64,000 nt of DNA from JBLEFH01 sp047345645 (lineage in GTDB: Bacteria > Pseudomonadota > Alphaproteobacteria > Rhodobacterales > Rhodobacteraceae), in NCBI GenBank assembly GCA_047345645.1, contig JBLEFH010000001.1. The stretch is one strand, 5' to 3'. This document shows positions 7,999-17,554 of this stretch, piece after piece (the first letter of the stretch is position 1; the number at the start of each line of letters is the position of its first letter). Under the pieces are notes generated by a model. That model did not search any database, was not told the DNA's origin, and saw nothing but the letters and a program-made list of their open reading frames with translations. The translations under genes were made by a program, and so were the position numbers.

Positions 7999-9051
7999 AT
8001 GACTTCCAGCGACTGGCGGCTCGATGTTCGCAATTTGACTCGCCATATCGCCGGGCAGTCTGCGGTGGAGGATGTCTCCTTTCGCCTTGCAGCCGGGCAG
8101 GTGACCTGTTTGTTGGGGCCGTCGGGCTGCGGGAAGTCGACGACGCTGCGGATGATTGCGGGGGTGGAGCGGCCTGATAGCGGTCAGGTGTTCGCCGATG
8201 GTGTCGCGCTGGTGGATGGCAAGAGCATCGTGCCGCCGGAGCGGCGCGGTGTCGGGTTGCTCTTTCAGGATTTCGCGCTCTTTCCGCATAAAACCATCGC
8301 GCAGAATGTCGCTTTCGGGCTGCCGCGGCGGAGCAAGGAGACGCCCGCACGGGTGGCCGAAGTGCTCGCGCGGGTGAATATGTCGGGCTATGAGGCGCGG
8401 TTTCCGCATGAGCTGTCGGGCGGGGAGCAGCAGCGGATCGCGCTGGCGCGGGCGCTTGCGCCGCGGCCGCGGATCATGTTGCTCGACGAGCCGTTTTCGG
8501 GGCTCGATCAGCGGCTGCGCGAGGATATTCGGAGCGAAACCCTGTCGATCCTGCGTGAGGAGGGCACCTCGGTTGTGATGGTCACCCATGAGCCGGAGGA
8601 GGCGATGGATGTGGCCGACACGATCGCGCTGATGCGGGCCGGGCGGATCGTGCAGGAGGGCAGTCCGGATGAGCTCTATAACGCGCCAGTCGACAAAGAA
8701 GCGGCGGCATTTTTCAGCGATATCAACGTTTTGGAAGGGCAGGTCGTCGATGGGCGAGTCGAGACGAAGCTTGGCGCTTTCGACGCGCGCGGCCTTGCCG
8801 AAGGGGCCCATGCGGAGGTGGTGATCCGCCCGCATCACCTGAATGTCGCGCCAAACGGGGCGGATCGAGGTGTCGCCGCAGAGATTCGCCATATGCGATT
8901 TCTAGGTAACGAAACCTTTGTCAGTATGATGATTGGCGGGACGTCCTTGCGGGCGCGCAACCGTGATCTGCGGCCCATGGAGCCGGGCGGAAAAGTGACG
9001 CTGCTCCCGCCGAAGGACGCCTATTTCGTTTTCGAGCGGGCAAAACGGTAG
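7999..9051 (+). CDS. fbpC: Iron(III)-type ABC importer ATPase (FbpC-like)
   Basis: This 350-residue ATPase of the FbpC/PotA-like importer family has Walker A GPSGCGKST (about residues 38-46), signature LSGGEQQR, Walker B IMLLDEP and the switch histidine in VMVTHEP. About 110 residues after the ATPase core form a TOBE-like regulatory region. The iron assignment rests on context: an Fbp-type binding protein and a double-length permease lie at 14.2 and 15.2-16.9 kb, and imelysins lie directly downstream. It is the first gene of the run. The 84 bases after the orphan terminator should contain its promoter. Placing the ATPase first and far from its permease is unusual for fbpABC. Confidence 0.85.
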   Translation: MTSSDWRLDVRNLTRHIAGQSAVEDVSFRLAAGQVTCLLGPSGCGKSTTLRMIAGVERPDSGQVFADGVALVDGKSIVPPERRGVGLLFQDFALFPHKTIAQNVAFGLPRRSKETPARVAEVLARVNMSGYEARFPHELSGGEQQRIALARALAPRPRIMLLDEPFSGLDQRLREDIRSETLSILREEGTSVVMVTHEPEEAMDVADTIALMRAGRIVQEGSPDELYNAPVDKEAAAFFSDINVLEGQVVDGRVETKLGAFDARGLAEGAHAEVVIRPHHLNVAPNGADRGVAAEIRHMRFLGNETFVSMMIGGTSLRARNRDLRPMEPGGKVTLLPPKDAYFVFERAKR

Positions 9052-9246
9052 GGGTGCGCGGCCGGAAGGGATGAAATTCACTCGATGGTTCCGCGCTCCA
9101 TTGACTTACCTGATTGTTTCGGTCAACCATCCGGGCGTTCACTGGGTTGGGCGCAGGCACGCGATCAGCCCATGCAGGGAGACGGACCGCAAGCGCCTCA
9201 CGCGCCCGAGGGTCGCGCGCCCTGTCAAAAATGAGAAGGATAGACC

Positions 9247-10500
9247 ATGCGACAGACCATGACCGCCATTCTGGCACTGACCGCGCTCCCGGCCTTTGCC
9301 GTGGAAAAAGCCGAGGTGATCGGCACTTATGCGGATATTGCCGAGGCCGGATATAGCGACAGTCTCACCAAGGCGCAGGAGCTGCAAACGGCGGTGAATA
9401 CGCTGATCGAGACACCGTCCGCCGAGGCGCTGGCCGAAGCAAAAGCGGCATGGATCGAAGCGCGGGTGCCCTATCAGCAGACCGAGGCCTATCGTTTCGG
9501 CAATGCCATCGTCGATGATTGGGAGGGCAAGGTGAATGCCTGGCCGCTCGATGAGGGGCTGATTGATTATGTCGATGACGGCTATGGCGGCCCGACCGAT
9601 GAGAACCAGTATGCGGCATTGAATGTGGTGGCGAATCCGACCTTTACGCTGTCCGGCGAAGAGATCGACGCCAGCGAGATCACGCCCGCCCTTCTCGAAG
9701 AGACGCTTCAGGAAGCGGATGCGGTCGAGGCGAATGTGGCGACGGGCTATCACGCGATTGAGTTTCTGCTTTGGGGCCAGGATCGGAACGGCACCGAAGC
9801 GGGTGCGGGGTCGCGGCCTTGGACGGATTACGCGCAAGGGGACGACTGCACCGGCGGAAATTGCGACCGCCGCGGCGCCTATCTCAAGGCGGCGACGGAT
9901 CTGCTCGTGACCGATCTGGAATGGATGGCTTCGCAATGGGGTGCCGAGGGCGAAGCGCGCACGACGCTGCTGTCCGATGAGGATGCCGGGATCCAGGCGA
10001 TCTTCACGGGCATGGGCTCGCTTTCCTATGGCGAGCAGGCGGGCGAGCGGATGAAGCTCGGTGTCATGCTGAACGACCCCGAGGAGGAGCATGATTGCTT
10101 CTCGGACAACACCCATAACAGCCATTATTATGACGGGCAGGGCGTGTATAACGTCTATAACGGCGAATATGTCCGCGTGGACGGCTCGACCGTGTCGGGC
10201 CCAAGCCTGTCGGATCTCGTTGCCGAAGCGGATGCGGAGGTCGATGCGGCCCTGCGTGCGGATCTCAACCAGACCATGGTGGAACTTGGCCAAATCAAGG
10301 CCGCAGCGGAAGCGGGCATGAGCTATGACATGATGCTCGCGCGCGGCAATGAGGCGGGCGAGGCGTTGATCATGAGCGCCGTCGATGCGCTCGTCACGCA
10401 GACACGCTCCATCGAGCGCGCGGTGGCGGCGCTTGGCGTCGAAGAGATCGGGTTCGAAGGCTCGGACAGTCTCGATAACCCGGACGCGGTGTTCCAGTAA
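9247..10500 (+). CDS. Imelysin-family periplasmic iron protein
   Basis: This is a 417-residue imelysin (M75 peptidase-like, EfeO/IrpA-type) protein. A short signal peptide ends near residue 18 (TALPAFA). The family GxHxxE metal motif is present as GYHAIE (about residue 170), followed by FLLWGQD. A second region (YLKAATDLLVTDLEWM) matches the imelysin helical bundle. A GAGAAGGA site six bases before the first ATG supports the start at 9247. Imelysins are surface or periplasmic iron-responsive proteins thought to bind iron rather than cleave peptides. It heads a four-gene cassette with a di-heme oxidoreductase, a second imelysin and a DUF1513 protein. Confidence 0.92.
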   Translation: MRQTMTAILALTALPAFAVEKAEVIGTYADIAEAGYSDSLTKAQELQTAVNTLIETPSAEALAEAKAAWIEARVPYQQTEAYRFGNAIVDDWEGKVNAWPLDEGLIDYVDDGYGGPTDENQYAALNVVANPTFTLSGEEIDASEITPALLEETLQEADAVEANVATGYHAIEFLLWGQDRNGTEAGAGSRPWTDYAQGDDCTGGNCDRRGAYLKAATDLLVTDLEWMASQWGAEGEARTTLLSDEDAGIQAIFTGMGSLSYGEQAGERMKLGVMLNDPEEEHDCFSDNTHNSHYYDGQGVYNVYNGEYVRVDGSTVSGPSLSDLVAEADAEVDAALRADLNQTMVELGQIKAAAEAGMSYDMMLARGNEAGEALIMSAVDALVTQTRSIERAVAALGVEEIGFEGSDSLDNPDAVFQ

Positions 10501-10536
10501 TCTGAGGGGCGGCCTTCGGGTCGCCTGTCATCCGGC

Positions 10537-12117
10537 GTGATGAGGAGCGGTATGACGCGGCAGACATGCGGCTTGGCAATCGGCGTGGCACTGCTCGCTG
10601 CGCCCGCTTTGCTGGCCGAAGAGGCGGTGACGGAGGCGCATCTTGCGCCGTTCCTGAATACCGTCCCGCGCACCGCTGAGGAAAGCGAAAGGATCGCGAC
10701 CGTGACCGCGCTCACCACGGATTTCTCCGCCGCAGAACCGTTCGAGAGCAATCCCGGCGGCGGCGCGACAGTGCGGGCGCGCAGCGATGCGGATGCGTTT
10801 TCCATGGCGTCGGGCAACATTTCTTTCGAGCGCGAGCTGGATTTCAAGGTCGGCAATGGGCTCTTCAAAAAACTCTGGGTGTCGTCGCCCTCGTCGACCA
10901 AGGCGTCGGACGGGCTGGGGCCGCTCTTCAACGCGCGCTCCTGCCAGCGATGCCATCTGAAAGACGGGCGCGGCCACCCGCCGGAAGGCCCGGAGGATGA
11001 TGCGACCTCGATGTTCCTGCGCATTTCGGTGAGTGCCGATGCGGAGACGGAGATGTCGGAGATCGAGGCGTTCTTGCTCTCGCTTGACCCGGAGGCGGAG
11101 ACCCGCACGCGGCCGCATCCGGTTTACGGCGGGCAAATTCAGGACAAGGCGGTGCAGGGCCACCCCGCCGAGGCGCAGCTCGCGATCACCTATGAGGAGA
11201 TCGAGGTGCCGCTTTCAGAGGGCGATACGGTCTCTTTGCGCAAGCCGACCTATAGCGCGGAAAGTCCCGGCTATGGCCCGCTTGGCGACGATGTGATGCT
11301 TTCGCCGCGTGTCGCGCCGCCGATGATTGGGCTCGGCTTGCTCGAAGCGATCCCGGCGGCCGATATTCTGGCGAATGCGGACCCCGAGGATGCGGATGGC
11401 GACGGCATTTCGGGCCGCGCGCAATGGGTGTGGTCCTTCGAATTCGAGCGCCCGATGCTGGGCCGCTTCGGTTGGAAAGCCGGGGTGCCGACGATCCGCG
11501 AGCAATCGGCTTCGGCATTTTCCGGCGATATCGGGATTTCCTCGCCGATCTTCACGGACCCCGCAGGTGAATGCACCGAAGCGGAAGCGGCCTGCCGCGA
11601 AGGTCCGCATGGGGATGGGGATCTGCGCGTGACGGAGATCGACGCCGAGGGCCTTGATCTCGTGACCTTTTACAGCCGTAATCTCGCCGTCCCGGCCCGC
11701 CGCGATGTGGACGATCCGCAGGTCTTGCGCGGCAAAGAGGTGTTTTACGAGACCGGTTGCACCTCCTGCCACACGCCGAAATTCGTGACGCATAGGCTGG
11801 AGGATCAGTCCGAGCAGAGTTTCCAGCTTATCTGGCCCATGAGCGATCTGCTCCTGCATGACATGGGCGAGGGCCTTGCCGACAACCGCCCCGAGGGCCG
11901 TGCGAACGGCCGCGAATGGCGCACCGCGCCGCTCTGGGGAATCGGGTTGACCGAGCAGGTCAACGGCCACACGCAGTTCCTCCATGACGGGCGCGCGCGC
12001 TCGCTCTTGGAGGCCATCCTCTGGCATGGCGGCGAGGCGGAGCCCGCGAAAACCCGCGTCACCGAGATGCCCAAAGCCGACCGCGACGCCCTGATCCGTT
12101 ATCTGGAGAGCCTCTGA
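10537..12117 (+). CDS. Di-heme oxidoreductase family protein (thiol oxidoreductase-like, DUF1111)
   Basis: This 526-residue exported cytochrome c-like protein has two heme-binding CxxCH motifs: CQRCH near residue 134 and CTSCH near residue 409. They mark the two cytochrome domains of the DHOR family. An N-terminal signal peptide is visible (about residues 1-27). The gene sits between two imelysin genes. A plausible role is redox handling of iron (Fe2+/Fe3+) in the periplasm during uptake. This arrangement recurs in proteobacterial iron-responsive loci, but the biochemical role is not established. The stop overlaps the start of the next gene (TGATG). Confidence 0.9.
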   Translation: MMRSGMTRQTCGLAIGVALLAAPALLAEEAVTEAHLAPFLNTVPRTAEESERIATVTALTTDFSAAEPFESNPGGGATVRARSDADAFSMASGNISFERELDFKVGNGLFKKLWVSSPSSTKASDGLGPLFNARSCQRCHLKDGRGHPPEGPEDDATSMFLRISVSADAETEMSEIEAFLLSLDPEAETRTRPHPVYGGQIQDKAVQGHPAEAQLAITYEEIEVPLSEGDTVSLRKPTYSAESPGYGPLGDDVMLSPRVAPPMIGLGLLEAIPAADILANADPEDADGDGISGRAQWVWSFEFERPMLGRFGWKAGVPTIREQSASAFSGDIGISSPIFTDPAGECTEAEAACREGPHGDGDLRVTEIDAEGLDLVTFYSRNLAVPARRDVDDPQVLRGKEVFYETGCTSCHTPKFVTHRLEDQSEQSFQLIWPMSDLLLHDMGEGLADNRPEGRANGREWRTAPLWGIGLTEQVNGHTQFLHDGRARSLLEAILWHGGEAEPAKTRVTEMPKADRDALIRYLESL

Positions 12118-13100
12118 TGCGTTATTTTTTGCCCGCCCTTCTCGCCGCTGCACCTGCCTTGGCCGATGTGGACCGCGCGATTGATGAGGTGATCTTGCCT
12201 GCAACCGCGCAATTTGCCGAAGCCTCGGAAGCGCTGGCGGATGCGGCACGCGCGGACTGCACCGCCGAAGCGCTGCGGCCCGCCTATCAGGAGGCCTTCG
12301 ATGCTTGGCCCGCCGTTAGCATCCTGACGCTCGGGCCGCTGGAGCAGAATGGCCGCAAACTCGCGATTGCCTTCTGGCCGGACACGCGGGGCATGGTGCA
12401 GCGGACGGTGGCGGATTTGCTGGCGGCGGAGGATCCGGTGGTGGACGCGCCTGAAGAGTTCGCCGAAGTCTCCGTCGCGGGACGCGGGCTCTTTGCGCTG
12501 GAGCGTCTGCTCTATGGCGAGGACGCGCCCGACTATGCGGATGGCGATTACGCCTGCGCGCTGGCGCGGGCCATCGCGGTGGATCTCGCGCGGATGGCCA
12601 GCGCGATTGACGCGGAGTGGCGGGACGGTTTTGCCGAGACGCTGCGGACGGCAGGCGCGCCGGAGAACGAGGTGTATCTAAGCGAGAAGGAAGCCACGCA
12701 GGCGCTTTATACCGCGCTGATGACCTCGCTGGAATTCACCGCAGATCAACAGCTTGGCCGCCCGCTTGGCACGTTTGACCGGCCGCGCCCGGAGCGGGCG
12801 GAAGCGCGGCGGTCCGAGCGCTCGAAACGCAATGTGCAACTGGCGCTGGAGGCGCAGCGGTCAATGGCGCGCGGCCTCGCGGATGCGCCGATTCCGATCA
12901 CCGAAGCGGCGTTTGACGAGGCGTTCGAGGCGCTGGACCGCGTGGACAGCGCCGATTTTTCGGATATCGACGATCCGTCCGCGCGGCTCAAACTGGAGAT
13001 CGTCCAGCAGCGGGTGCAGACGATCCGCACCGATGTGGCGGGCGAGATCGGCGGCGCGCTTGGCGTGACAGCGGGATTCAACTCGGCGGATGGAGACTGA
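12117..13100 (+). CDS. Second imelysin-family protein, divergent
   Basis: This is a 327-residue imelysin relative with a cleavable signal peptide (ALAAAPALA). It is shorter than the first imelysin (417). The segment that should hold GxHxxE reads GLFALERLLYGED, so the histidine is replaced by phenylalanine while glycine and glutamate remain. It is translationally coupled to the di-heme oxidoreductase by a one-base overlap and followed immediately by the DUF1513 gene. It may have a structural or partner role to the first imelysin rather than binding metal in the same way. Confidence 0.85.
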   Translation: MRYFLPALLAAAPALADVDRAIDEVILPATAQFAEASEALADAARADCTAEALRPAYQEAFDAWPAVSILTLGPLEQNGRKLAIAFWPDTRGMVQRTVADLLAAEDPVVDAPEEFAEVSVAGRGLFALERLLYGEDAPDYADGDYACALARAIAVDLARMASAIDAEWRDGFAETLRTAGAPENEVYLSEKEATQALYTALMTSLEFTADQQLGRPLGTFDRPRPERAEARRSERSKRNVQLALEAQRSMARGLADAPIPITEAAFDEAFEALDRVDSADFSDIDDPSARLKLEIVQQRVQTIRTDVAGEIGGALGVTAGFNSADGD

Positions 13101-13101
13101 C

Positions 13102-14178
13102 ATGACGACACGCCGCGCCTTCCTCGCCACGCTCTTTGCTGCTTCGACGCTGCCCGCGCTGAGCTGGGCCGACGCCAAAAGCCCCGCCTATCTTGGCGCC
13201 GCACGGGATGCGGATGGGGCGTTCTCGCTCTACGGGCTGACCAAGGACGGCGCGGACCTCTTCAAAATTCCGCTCCCCGATCGCGGCCACGCGGCGGTGG
13301 TGCATCCCAAAGCGCCGGAGGCGGTCGCTTTCGCGCGCCGTCCGGGGACGTTTGCGCTGGTCATCAATTGCGCAACAGGGCGAGTGGCGCATCGGCTGGA
13401 AGCCCCGGAAGGGCGCCATTTTTACGGCCATGGCAGCTTCATCGCGGGCGGCGATTTGCTTTGCACGACCGAGAATGACTATGCGACCGGCGAAGGGCGG
13501 ATCGGCCTTTGGGCGCGGCGTGAGGGCTATCGGCGGTTTGGTGAAATCGCGTCCGGCGGGGTTGGCCCGCATGATCTGCTTGCGCTTGAGGGCGACGTGC
13601 TGGCGGTGGCGAATGGCGGCCTTCGCACCCATCCCGATCAGGGGCGCGACAAGCTCAATCTCGACACGATGGCGCCGAACCTCACCTACCTGACTGCCGA
13701 CGGTAAGACTTTGGAGACGGTTACGCTGGAGCCGGATCTTCACCAAAATTCCATCCGCCACCTCGCGCGCGGACCGCAGGGTCAGGTTGCCTTTGCGATG
13801 CAATGGCAAGGGGATACGGCGACCCCGGTGCCGCTCCTCGGTCTGCATAAACGCGGCGCTGCGCCCGTGCTGGCGGAGGCCGACCTAGCTGAGCAGATCG
13901 CCATGGAGGGCTATGCGGGCAGCATCGCCTGGAGCGGCGATGGACAAGAGATTGCGATCAGCTCGCCGCGTGGCGGGCGGGTCCATGTTTTCGATGCGAA
14001 TGGAACGTTTTTGACGCGCCACTTGCGGGCCGATATTTGCGGGCTCGCAACAGCCAATCAGGGCTTCGTCGCTTCGGATGGCACGGGCGGTTTTTGGACC
14101 CTCAAAGACCGTCTCAGCCCTGGAAGCTCCCACGCGAAACGCGCGTGGGATAACCACCTTATCAAAGTTGAAGCTTAA
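13102..14178 (+). CDS. DUF1513 beta-propeller-like periplasmic protein
   Basis: This 358-residue protein is counted from the ATG at 13102, which follows the stop of the imelysin gene by one base. The upstream in-frame ATG at 13090 would overlap that gene and has no better ribosome-binding site. The N-terminus has a twin-arginine-like signal (TRRAFLA, then a hydrophobic stretch ending near ALSWADA), suggesting folded export. The body has repeating strand-turn patterns with HPKAPEAVAFARRPG and HDLLALEGDVLAVANGG, typical of DUF1513. The protein is a regular companion of imelysin/DHOR cassettes. Its molecular function is unknown. Confidence 0.85.
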   Translation: MTTRRAFLATLFAASTLPALSWADAKSPAYLGAARDADGAFSLYGLTKDGADLFKIPLPDRGHAAVVHPKAPEAVAFARRPGTFALVINCATGRVAHRLEAPEGRHFYGHGSFIAGGDLLCTTENDYATGEGRIGLWARREGYRRFGEIASGGVGPHDLLALEGDVLAVANGGLRTHPDQGRDKLNLDTMAPNLTYLTADGKTLETVTLEPDLHQNSIRHLARGPQGQVAFAMQWQGDTATPVPLLGLHKRGAAPVLAEADLAEQIAMEGYAGSIAWSGDGQEIAISSPRGGRVHVFDANGTFLTRHLRADICGLATANQGFVASDGTGGFWTLKDRLSPGSSHAKRAWDNHLIKVEA

Positions 14179-14201
14179 AACTGCAAAGAGAGGACATGCT
14201 C

Positions 14202-15215
14202 ATGCAACGCACCCTGACATCCACCACCGCTTTTCTGGCGCTTCTGGCCAGCGCCGCGACCGCGCAGGAAGTGAATGTCTATTCGAGCCGTCATTATGAC
14301 AGCGACGATGCGCTTTACGAGAAATTCACCGAAGAGACCGGGATCGCCGTCAATCGCATCGAAGGCGACGCGGACGAGATGATCGCGCGGATCGCTGCGG
14401 AGGGCGAGAACAGCCCCGCCGATGTGTTCCTCGCGGTCGATGCGGGCCGGATGGCGCGGGCAGAAGAGGCGGGCATCCTTGCACCGCTGGAGTCCGAAGT
14501 GATTGCCGAGAAGATCCCGGCGCATCTGCGTCACCCCGATGGGCTGTGGTTTGGTCTTTCGCAGCGCGCGCGGATCATTTTCTACGCCAAGGACCGCGTG
14601 GAGAACCCGCCGCAGACCTATGAGGCGCTGGCCGATCCGGAGTGGGAAGGCAAAATCTGCATCCGCTCGTCGAGCAATGTTTACAACCAGTCGCTGCTCG
14701 CCGCTATGATCGAGCAGCTTGGCGAAGACGGTGCGCGGGAATGGGCTGAAGGGATCGTTGCGAATATGGCGCGTCCGCCGGAGGGGGGCGACACGGATCA
14801 GCTTCGTGGTGTCATCTCGGGCGAATGTGATGTAGCCGTGGCCAATCACTACTACTTCCTGCGGGCCTTCGATGAAGAGGTGGATGGCGTAAGCGATGCG
14901 GTGGACAGCCTCGGCTGGGTCTGGCCGAACCAGGAAGATCGCGGCGCGCATGTGAACCTCGCGACGGCGTCGCTTGTCACCGGCGCGCCGAACCCGGAGG
15001 AAGCCACGCAGCTTCTGGAATTCTTCACCACGGATTGGGCGCAGCAGCATATCGCGGACCAGAACCACGAATATCCGGCGGTTGAGGGCGTCGACGCGGA
15101 CACCGGCACCGAGCGTCTCGGCGATTTCAAACCGGACAGCGACACGCAAACCTCGGCCTACAGCGCCAATATCAAGGCGGCGCAGCAGATCTTTAACGAG
15201 GTCGGCTGGAACTAA
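14202..15215 (+). CDS. fbpA: Iron(III) ABC transporter periplasmic binding protein (FbpA-like)
   Basis: This is a 337-residue type II binding protein with an N-terminal signal peptide ending at TAQ. Mature motifs include VNVYSSRHYDSDDALY and the tandem tyrosines in NHYYFLR (about residue 215) that ligate ferric iron in FbpA/FutA proteins. The ATG at 14202 is eight bases after AGAGAGG and is preferred over the ATG two codons earlier (14196), which would be only two bases away. It ends three bases from the convergent permease gene. It delivers ferric iron to the FbpB permease. Confidence 0.9.
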   Translation: MQRTLTSTTAFLALLASAATAQEVNVYSSRHYDSDDALYEKFTEETGIAVNRIEGDADEMIARIAAEGENSPADVFLAVDAGRMARAEEAGILAPLESEVIAEKIPAHLRHPDGLWFGLSQRARIIFYAKDRVENPPQTYEALADPEWEGKICIRSSSNVYNQSLLAAMIEQLGEDGAREWAEGIVANMARPPEGGDTDQLRGVISGECDVAVANHYYFLRAFDEEVDGVSDAVDSLGWVWPNQEDRGAHVNLATASLVTGAPNPEEATQLLEFFTTDWAQQHIADQNHEYPAVEGVDADTGTERLGDFKPDSDTQTSAYSANIKAAQQIFNEVGWN

Positions 15216-15218
15216 GCC

Positions 15219-16880
15219 TTACTGTGTGCGAAGCGCGCGGGCGAATGTTTTGCTCGCCCGTGCGCCTTCCTGCCCGATGGTCCGGCACAACAGCGCGACC
15301 GGGATCAGCCCGAAGCCGACGAGAACCAGCGAGGGCAGGGCGGCTTCCGCGAGACGTTCATCCGCCGCAAGACGATGCGCCTGCACGGCGAGGGTCTGGA
15401 AGTCGAACGGGTGGAGAATGAGCGTCGCGGGCAATTCTTTCATCACATCGACGTAGACGATGATCAGCGCGGTCACGATGCTGGTGCGCGTCATCGGCAG
15501 ATGCACCGCGCGCACGACCTCCCCCCAACTGCGCCCGAGTGAGCGGCCAACCGCGTCGAAACTCGGCGGCACGGTCATCAGACCGCTTTCAAAAGCGTTA
15601 AGCGCGGCGGCCATGAAGCGGGTCATATAGGCCAGCACCAGCAGCCAAATGGAGCCGGTAATGAGCAGCCCCGTGTCGATCCCGAACCGTGCTTCCATGA
15701 AGCGATCGATGAGGTTGTCGAGGGCGGCGAAGGGGACGAGCAGGCCCACGGCGATCACCGCGCCCGGCACGGCGTAGCCAAGGCCTGCGATCAGGGTGAC
15801 GCCGCGGGAGAGACGATCCGTTTGTATCCGGCTGCGAAGGGCGATCATCATGGCGCCAAGAACGGTCAGCACCGCCGCGATGGCCGCCACACTGAGCGAG
15901 TTCTGGATAAGTTCGAGATAGCGGCTGGAGAAGAGCGATTGCCGCGAGCGGTCCGCCATTACGCCAAGCATGATAAGGGGGATGACGAAACCCGTCAGCA
16001 CGGGTAGGGTGCAGAGCGCCGTCGCGCCCCAGGCTTTGAGACCGTGCAATTCGACCTTGTCCATATCGCCGAACCGCTGGCCTTGCGCGGCCATCCGCGC
16101 CCGTCCGCGCTGCGCGCGCTCCAGCCCCGCAACGAGCAACGCAAAGAGCAGAAGAACCAGCGAAAGCTGCGCCGCCGCCCCGCGATCCCCGAGGGAGAAC
16201 CACGCTTGATAGATGCCAGTCGAAAAGGTTTGCACATTGAAGAAGGCGACGGTGCCGAAATCCGCGATGGTCTCCATCACCACCAGCAGCGCCCCGCCCG
16301 CAATGGCCGGTCGGGCCATGGGAAGCGCCACGCGGAGAAACGCGCCGGTCGGTGTCTGGCCCAAGGTCCGCGCGACCATATAGGCCGCTGCCGATTGCTG
16401 GCGGAACGAGGCGCGGGCGAGCAGGTAGACGTAGGGGTAGAGGACGAAACTCAGCATCGCCGCCGCGCCGCCGAAACTGCGCACTTCGGGGAACCAGTAG
16501 TCGCGGACGGTCCAACCCGTCAGATCACGCAGGAGCGTTTGCACAGGACCGGGGAAATCGAGCAAATCCGTGTAGGCATAGGCGAGGACGAAGGACGGGA
16601 AGGCGAGCGGCAGGGCGAGGAAGATTTCCAAAATCGCCCGCCCCGGAAAGCGGTAAACCGTGACCAGCCATGCGGTGAGGCTCCCGATCACGATGGTCGC
16701 CGCGGAGACCACGGCCACCAGCGCCAGCGTCGTGCGCGTGTAGCGCGGCAGCACCGAAGCCAGCACATCGCGCCACGTCGCCAGATCACTGCCAAGCGCC
16801 GCCAGAGCCGCCGCGACCATGGGCAGCAGGCAGATCATCGCGATGATGAGGCTGGCGGTGGTAAGTTTGGGTGTCCCCAC
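15219..16880 (-). CDS. fbpB: Iron(III) ABC transporter double permease (FbpB-like)
   Basis: This 553-residue protein comprises two fused binding-protein-dependent permease domains, about twelve membrane segments in all. Each has the EAA-type cytoplasmic loop before its last helices (for example GAFLRVALPMARPAI and EVVRAVHLPMTRTSI). That architecture is characteristic of FbpB/SfuB/HitB. The start is a GTG with AAGGA seven bases upstream. It is encoded convergently to fbpA, with the stop codons three bases apart, so it needs its own promoter in 16881-17073. This is an odd split for genes whose products form one complex. Confidence 0.9.
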   Translation of the reverse strand: MGTPKLTTASLIIAMICLLPMVAAALAALGSDLATWRDVLASVLPRYTRTTLALVAVVSAATIVIGSLTAWLVTVYRFPGRAILEIFLALPLAFPSFVLAYAYTDLLDFPGPVQTLLRDLTGWTVRDYWFPEVRSFGGAAAMLSFVLYPYVYLLARASFRQQSAAAYMVARTLGQTPTGAFLRVALPMARPAIAGGALLVVMETIADFGTVAFFNVQTFSTGIYQAWFSLGDRGAAAQLSLVLLLFALLVAGLERAQRGRARMAAQGQRFGDMDKVELHGLKAWGATALCTLPVLTGFVIPLIMLGVMADRSRQSLFSSRYLELIQNSLSVAAIAAVLTVLGAMMIALRSRIQTDRLSRGVTLIAGLGYAVPGAVIAVGLLVPFAALDNLIDRFMEARFGIDTGLLITGSIWLLVLAYMTRFMAAALNAFESGLMTVPPSFDAVGRSLGRSWGEVVRAVHLPMTRTSIVTALIIVYVDVMKELPATLILHPFDFQTLAVQAHRLAADERLAEAALPSLVLVGFGLIPVALLCRTIGQEGARASKTFARALRTQ

Positions 16881-17073
16881 GAGCGGTCCTTTCTTTGCCC
16901 GACCCCATTAGAGATATTGCCGCCGATTTGTCCATCACCAGCGCCTTATTTTCATGGCTCTGTTGGGGCGGCGGGTCGCCCAAGGCGGAAATGGACAAGG
17001 CTGCGGTTGCGGGGTAAAGCGGAGCGATAATGCACCGGGCGCGTGTCCCTTATGAGAAGGTGCGACGGAAACC

Positions 17074-17520
17074 ATGACGCCTTATTCCTACCGTGATGAC
17101 CCTTCGGTGCCGTCCTTTGACGACCATGCGCCGGTTGCCGTGATGGATGGGGAATGCGGGATCTGTAGCCGCGGTGCGCGCCTGATCCATCGTCTCGACC
17201 AGAGTGGCGAGATGCGCATATGCCCGATCCAGTCGCCGCTGGGACGGGCGCTCGCGGCGTATTACGGGATAGACGCGGATGCGCCGTCGAGTTGGCTGTT
17301 TCTGGAAAAGGGTCGCGCCTATTGCGATGTCGATGCGATCATGCGGGTCGGGCAGGTTTTGGGCGGTTGGGGGCGGCTGGCAACAGTGTTTGCGGTTCTT
17401 CCGAAGCCGATGCGGCGCTGGCTCTATCACAAGATTGCGCGGCGGCGCTATCGTCTCTTTGGGCGCGCGGATCTCTGCGCATTTCCGGACCCGGCATTTC
17501 AGAAGAGACTCCTGCGATAA
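17074..17520 (+). CDS. DCC-family (DUF393) thiol-disulfide oxidoreductase-like protein
   Basis: This 148-residue protein begins its conserved domain with MDGECGICSRGARLI (about residues 24-38), the DxxCxxC motif that defines the DCC/YuxK family and includes a CxxC redox pair. The end of the domain contains the expected RRRYRLFGR segment. The family is annotated as predicted thiol-disulfide oxidoreductase, but no substrate is established. It appears to be a single-gene unit, closed by an intrinsic terminator directly after its stop codon. Confidence 0.88.
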   Translation: MTPYSYRDDPSVPSFDDHAPVAVMDGECGICSRGARLIHRLDQSGEMRICPIQSPLGRALAAYYGIDADAPSSWLFLEKGRAYCDVDAIMRVGQVLGGWGRLATVFAVLPKPMRRWLYHKIARRRYRLFGRADLCAFPDPAFQKRLLR

Positions 17521-17522
17521 AA

Positions 17523-17543
17523 GGGCCGCGGACGGCCCTTTTT
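17523..17543. terminator. Bidirectional intrinsic terminator
   Basis: GGGCCG (17523-17528) and CGGCCC (17533-17538) form a stem with loop CGGA. T residues follow on the plus strand and A residues flank it for the minus strand. It separates the DCC gene (+) from the end of the guanidine operon (-). Confidence 0.8.
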
Positions 17544-17554
17544 CTTAGCCTGCC

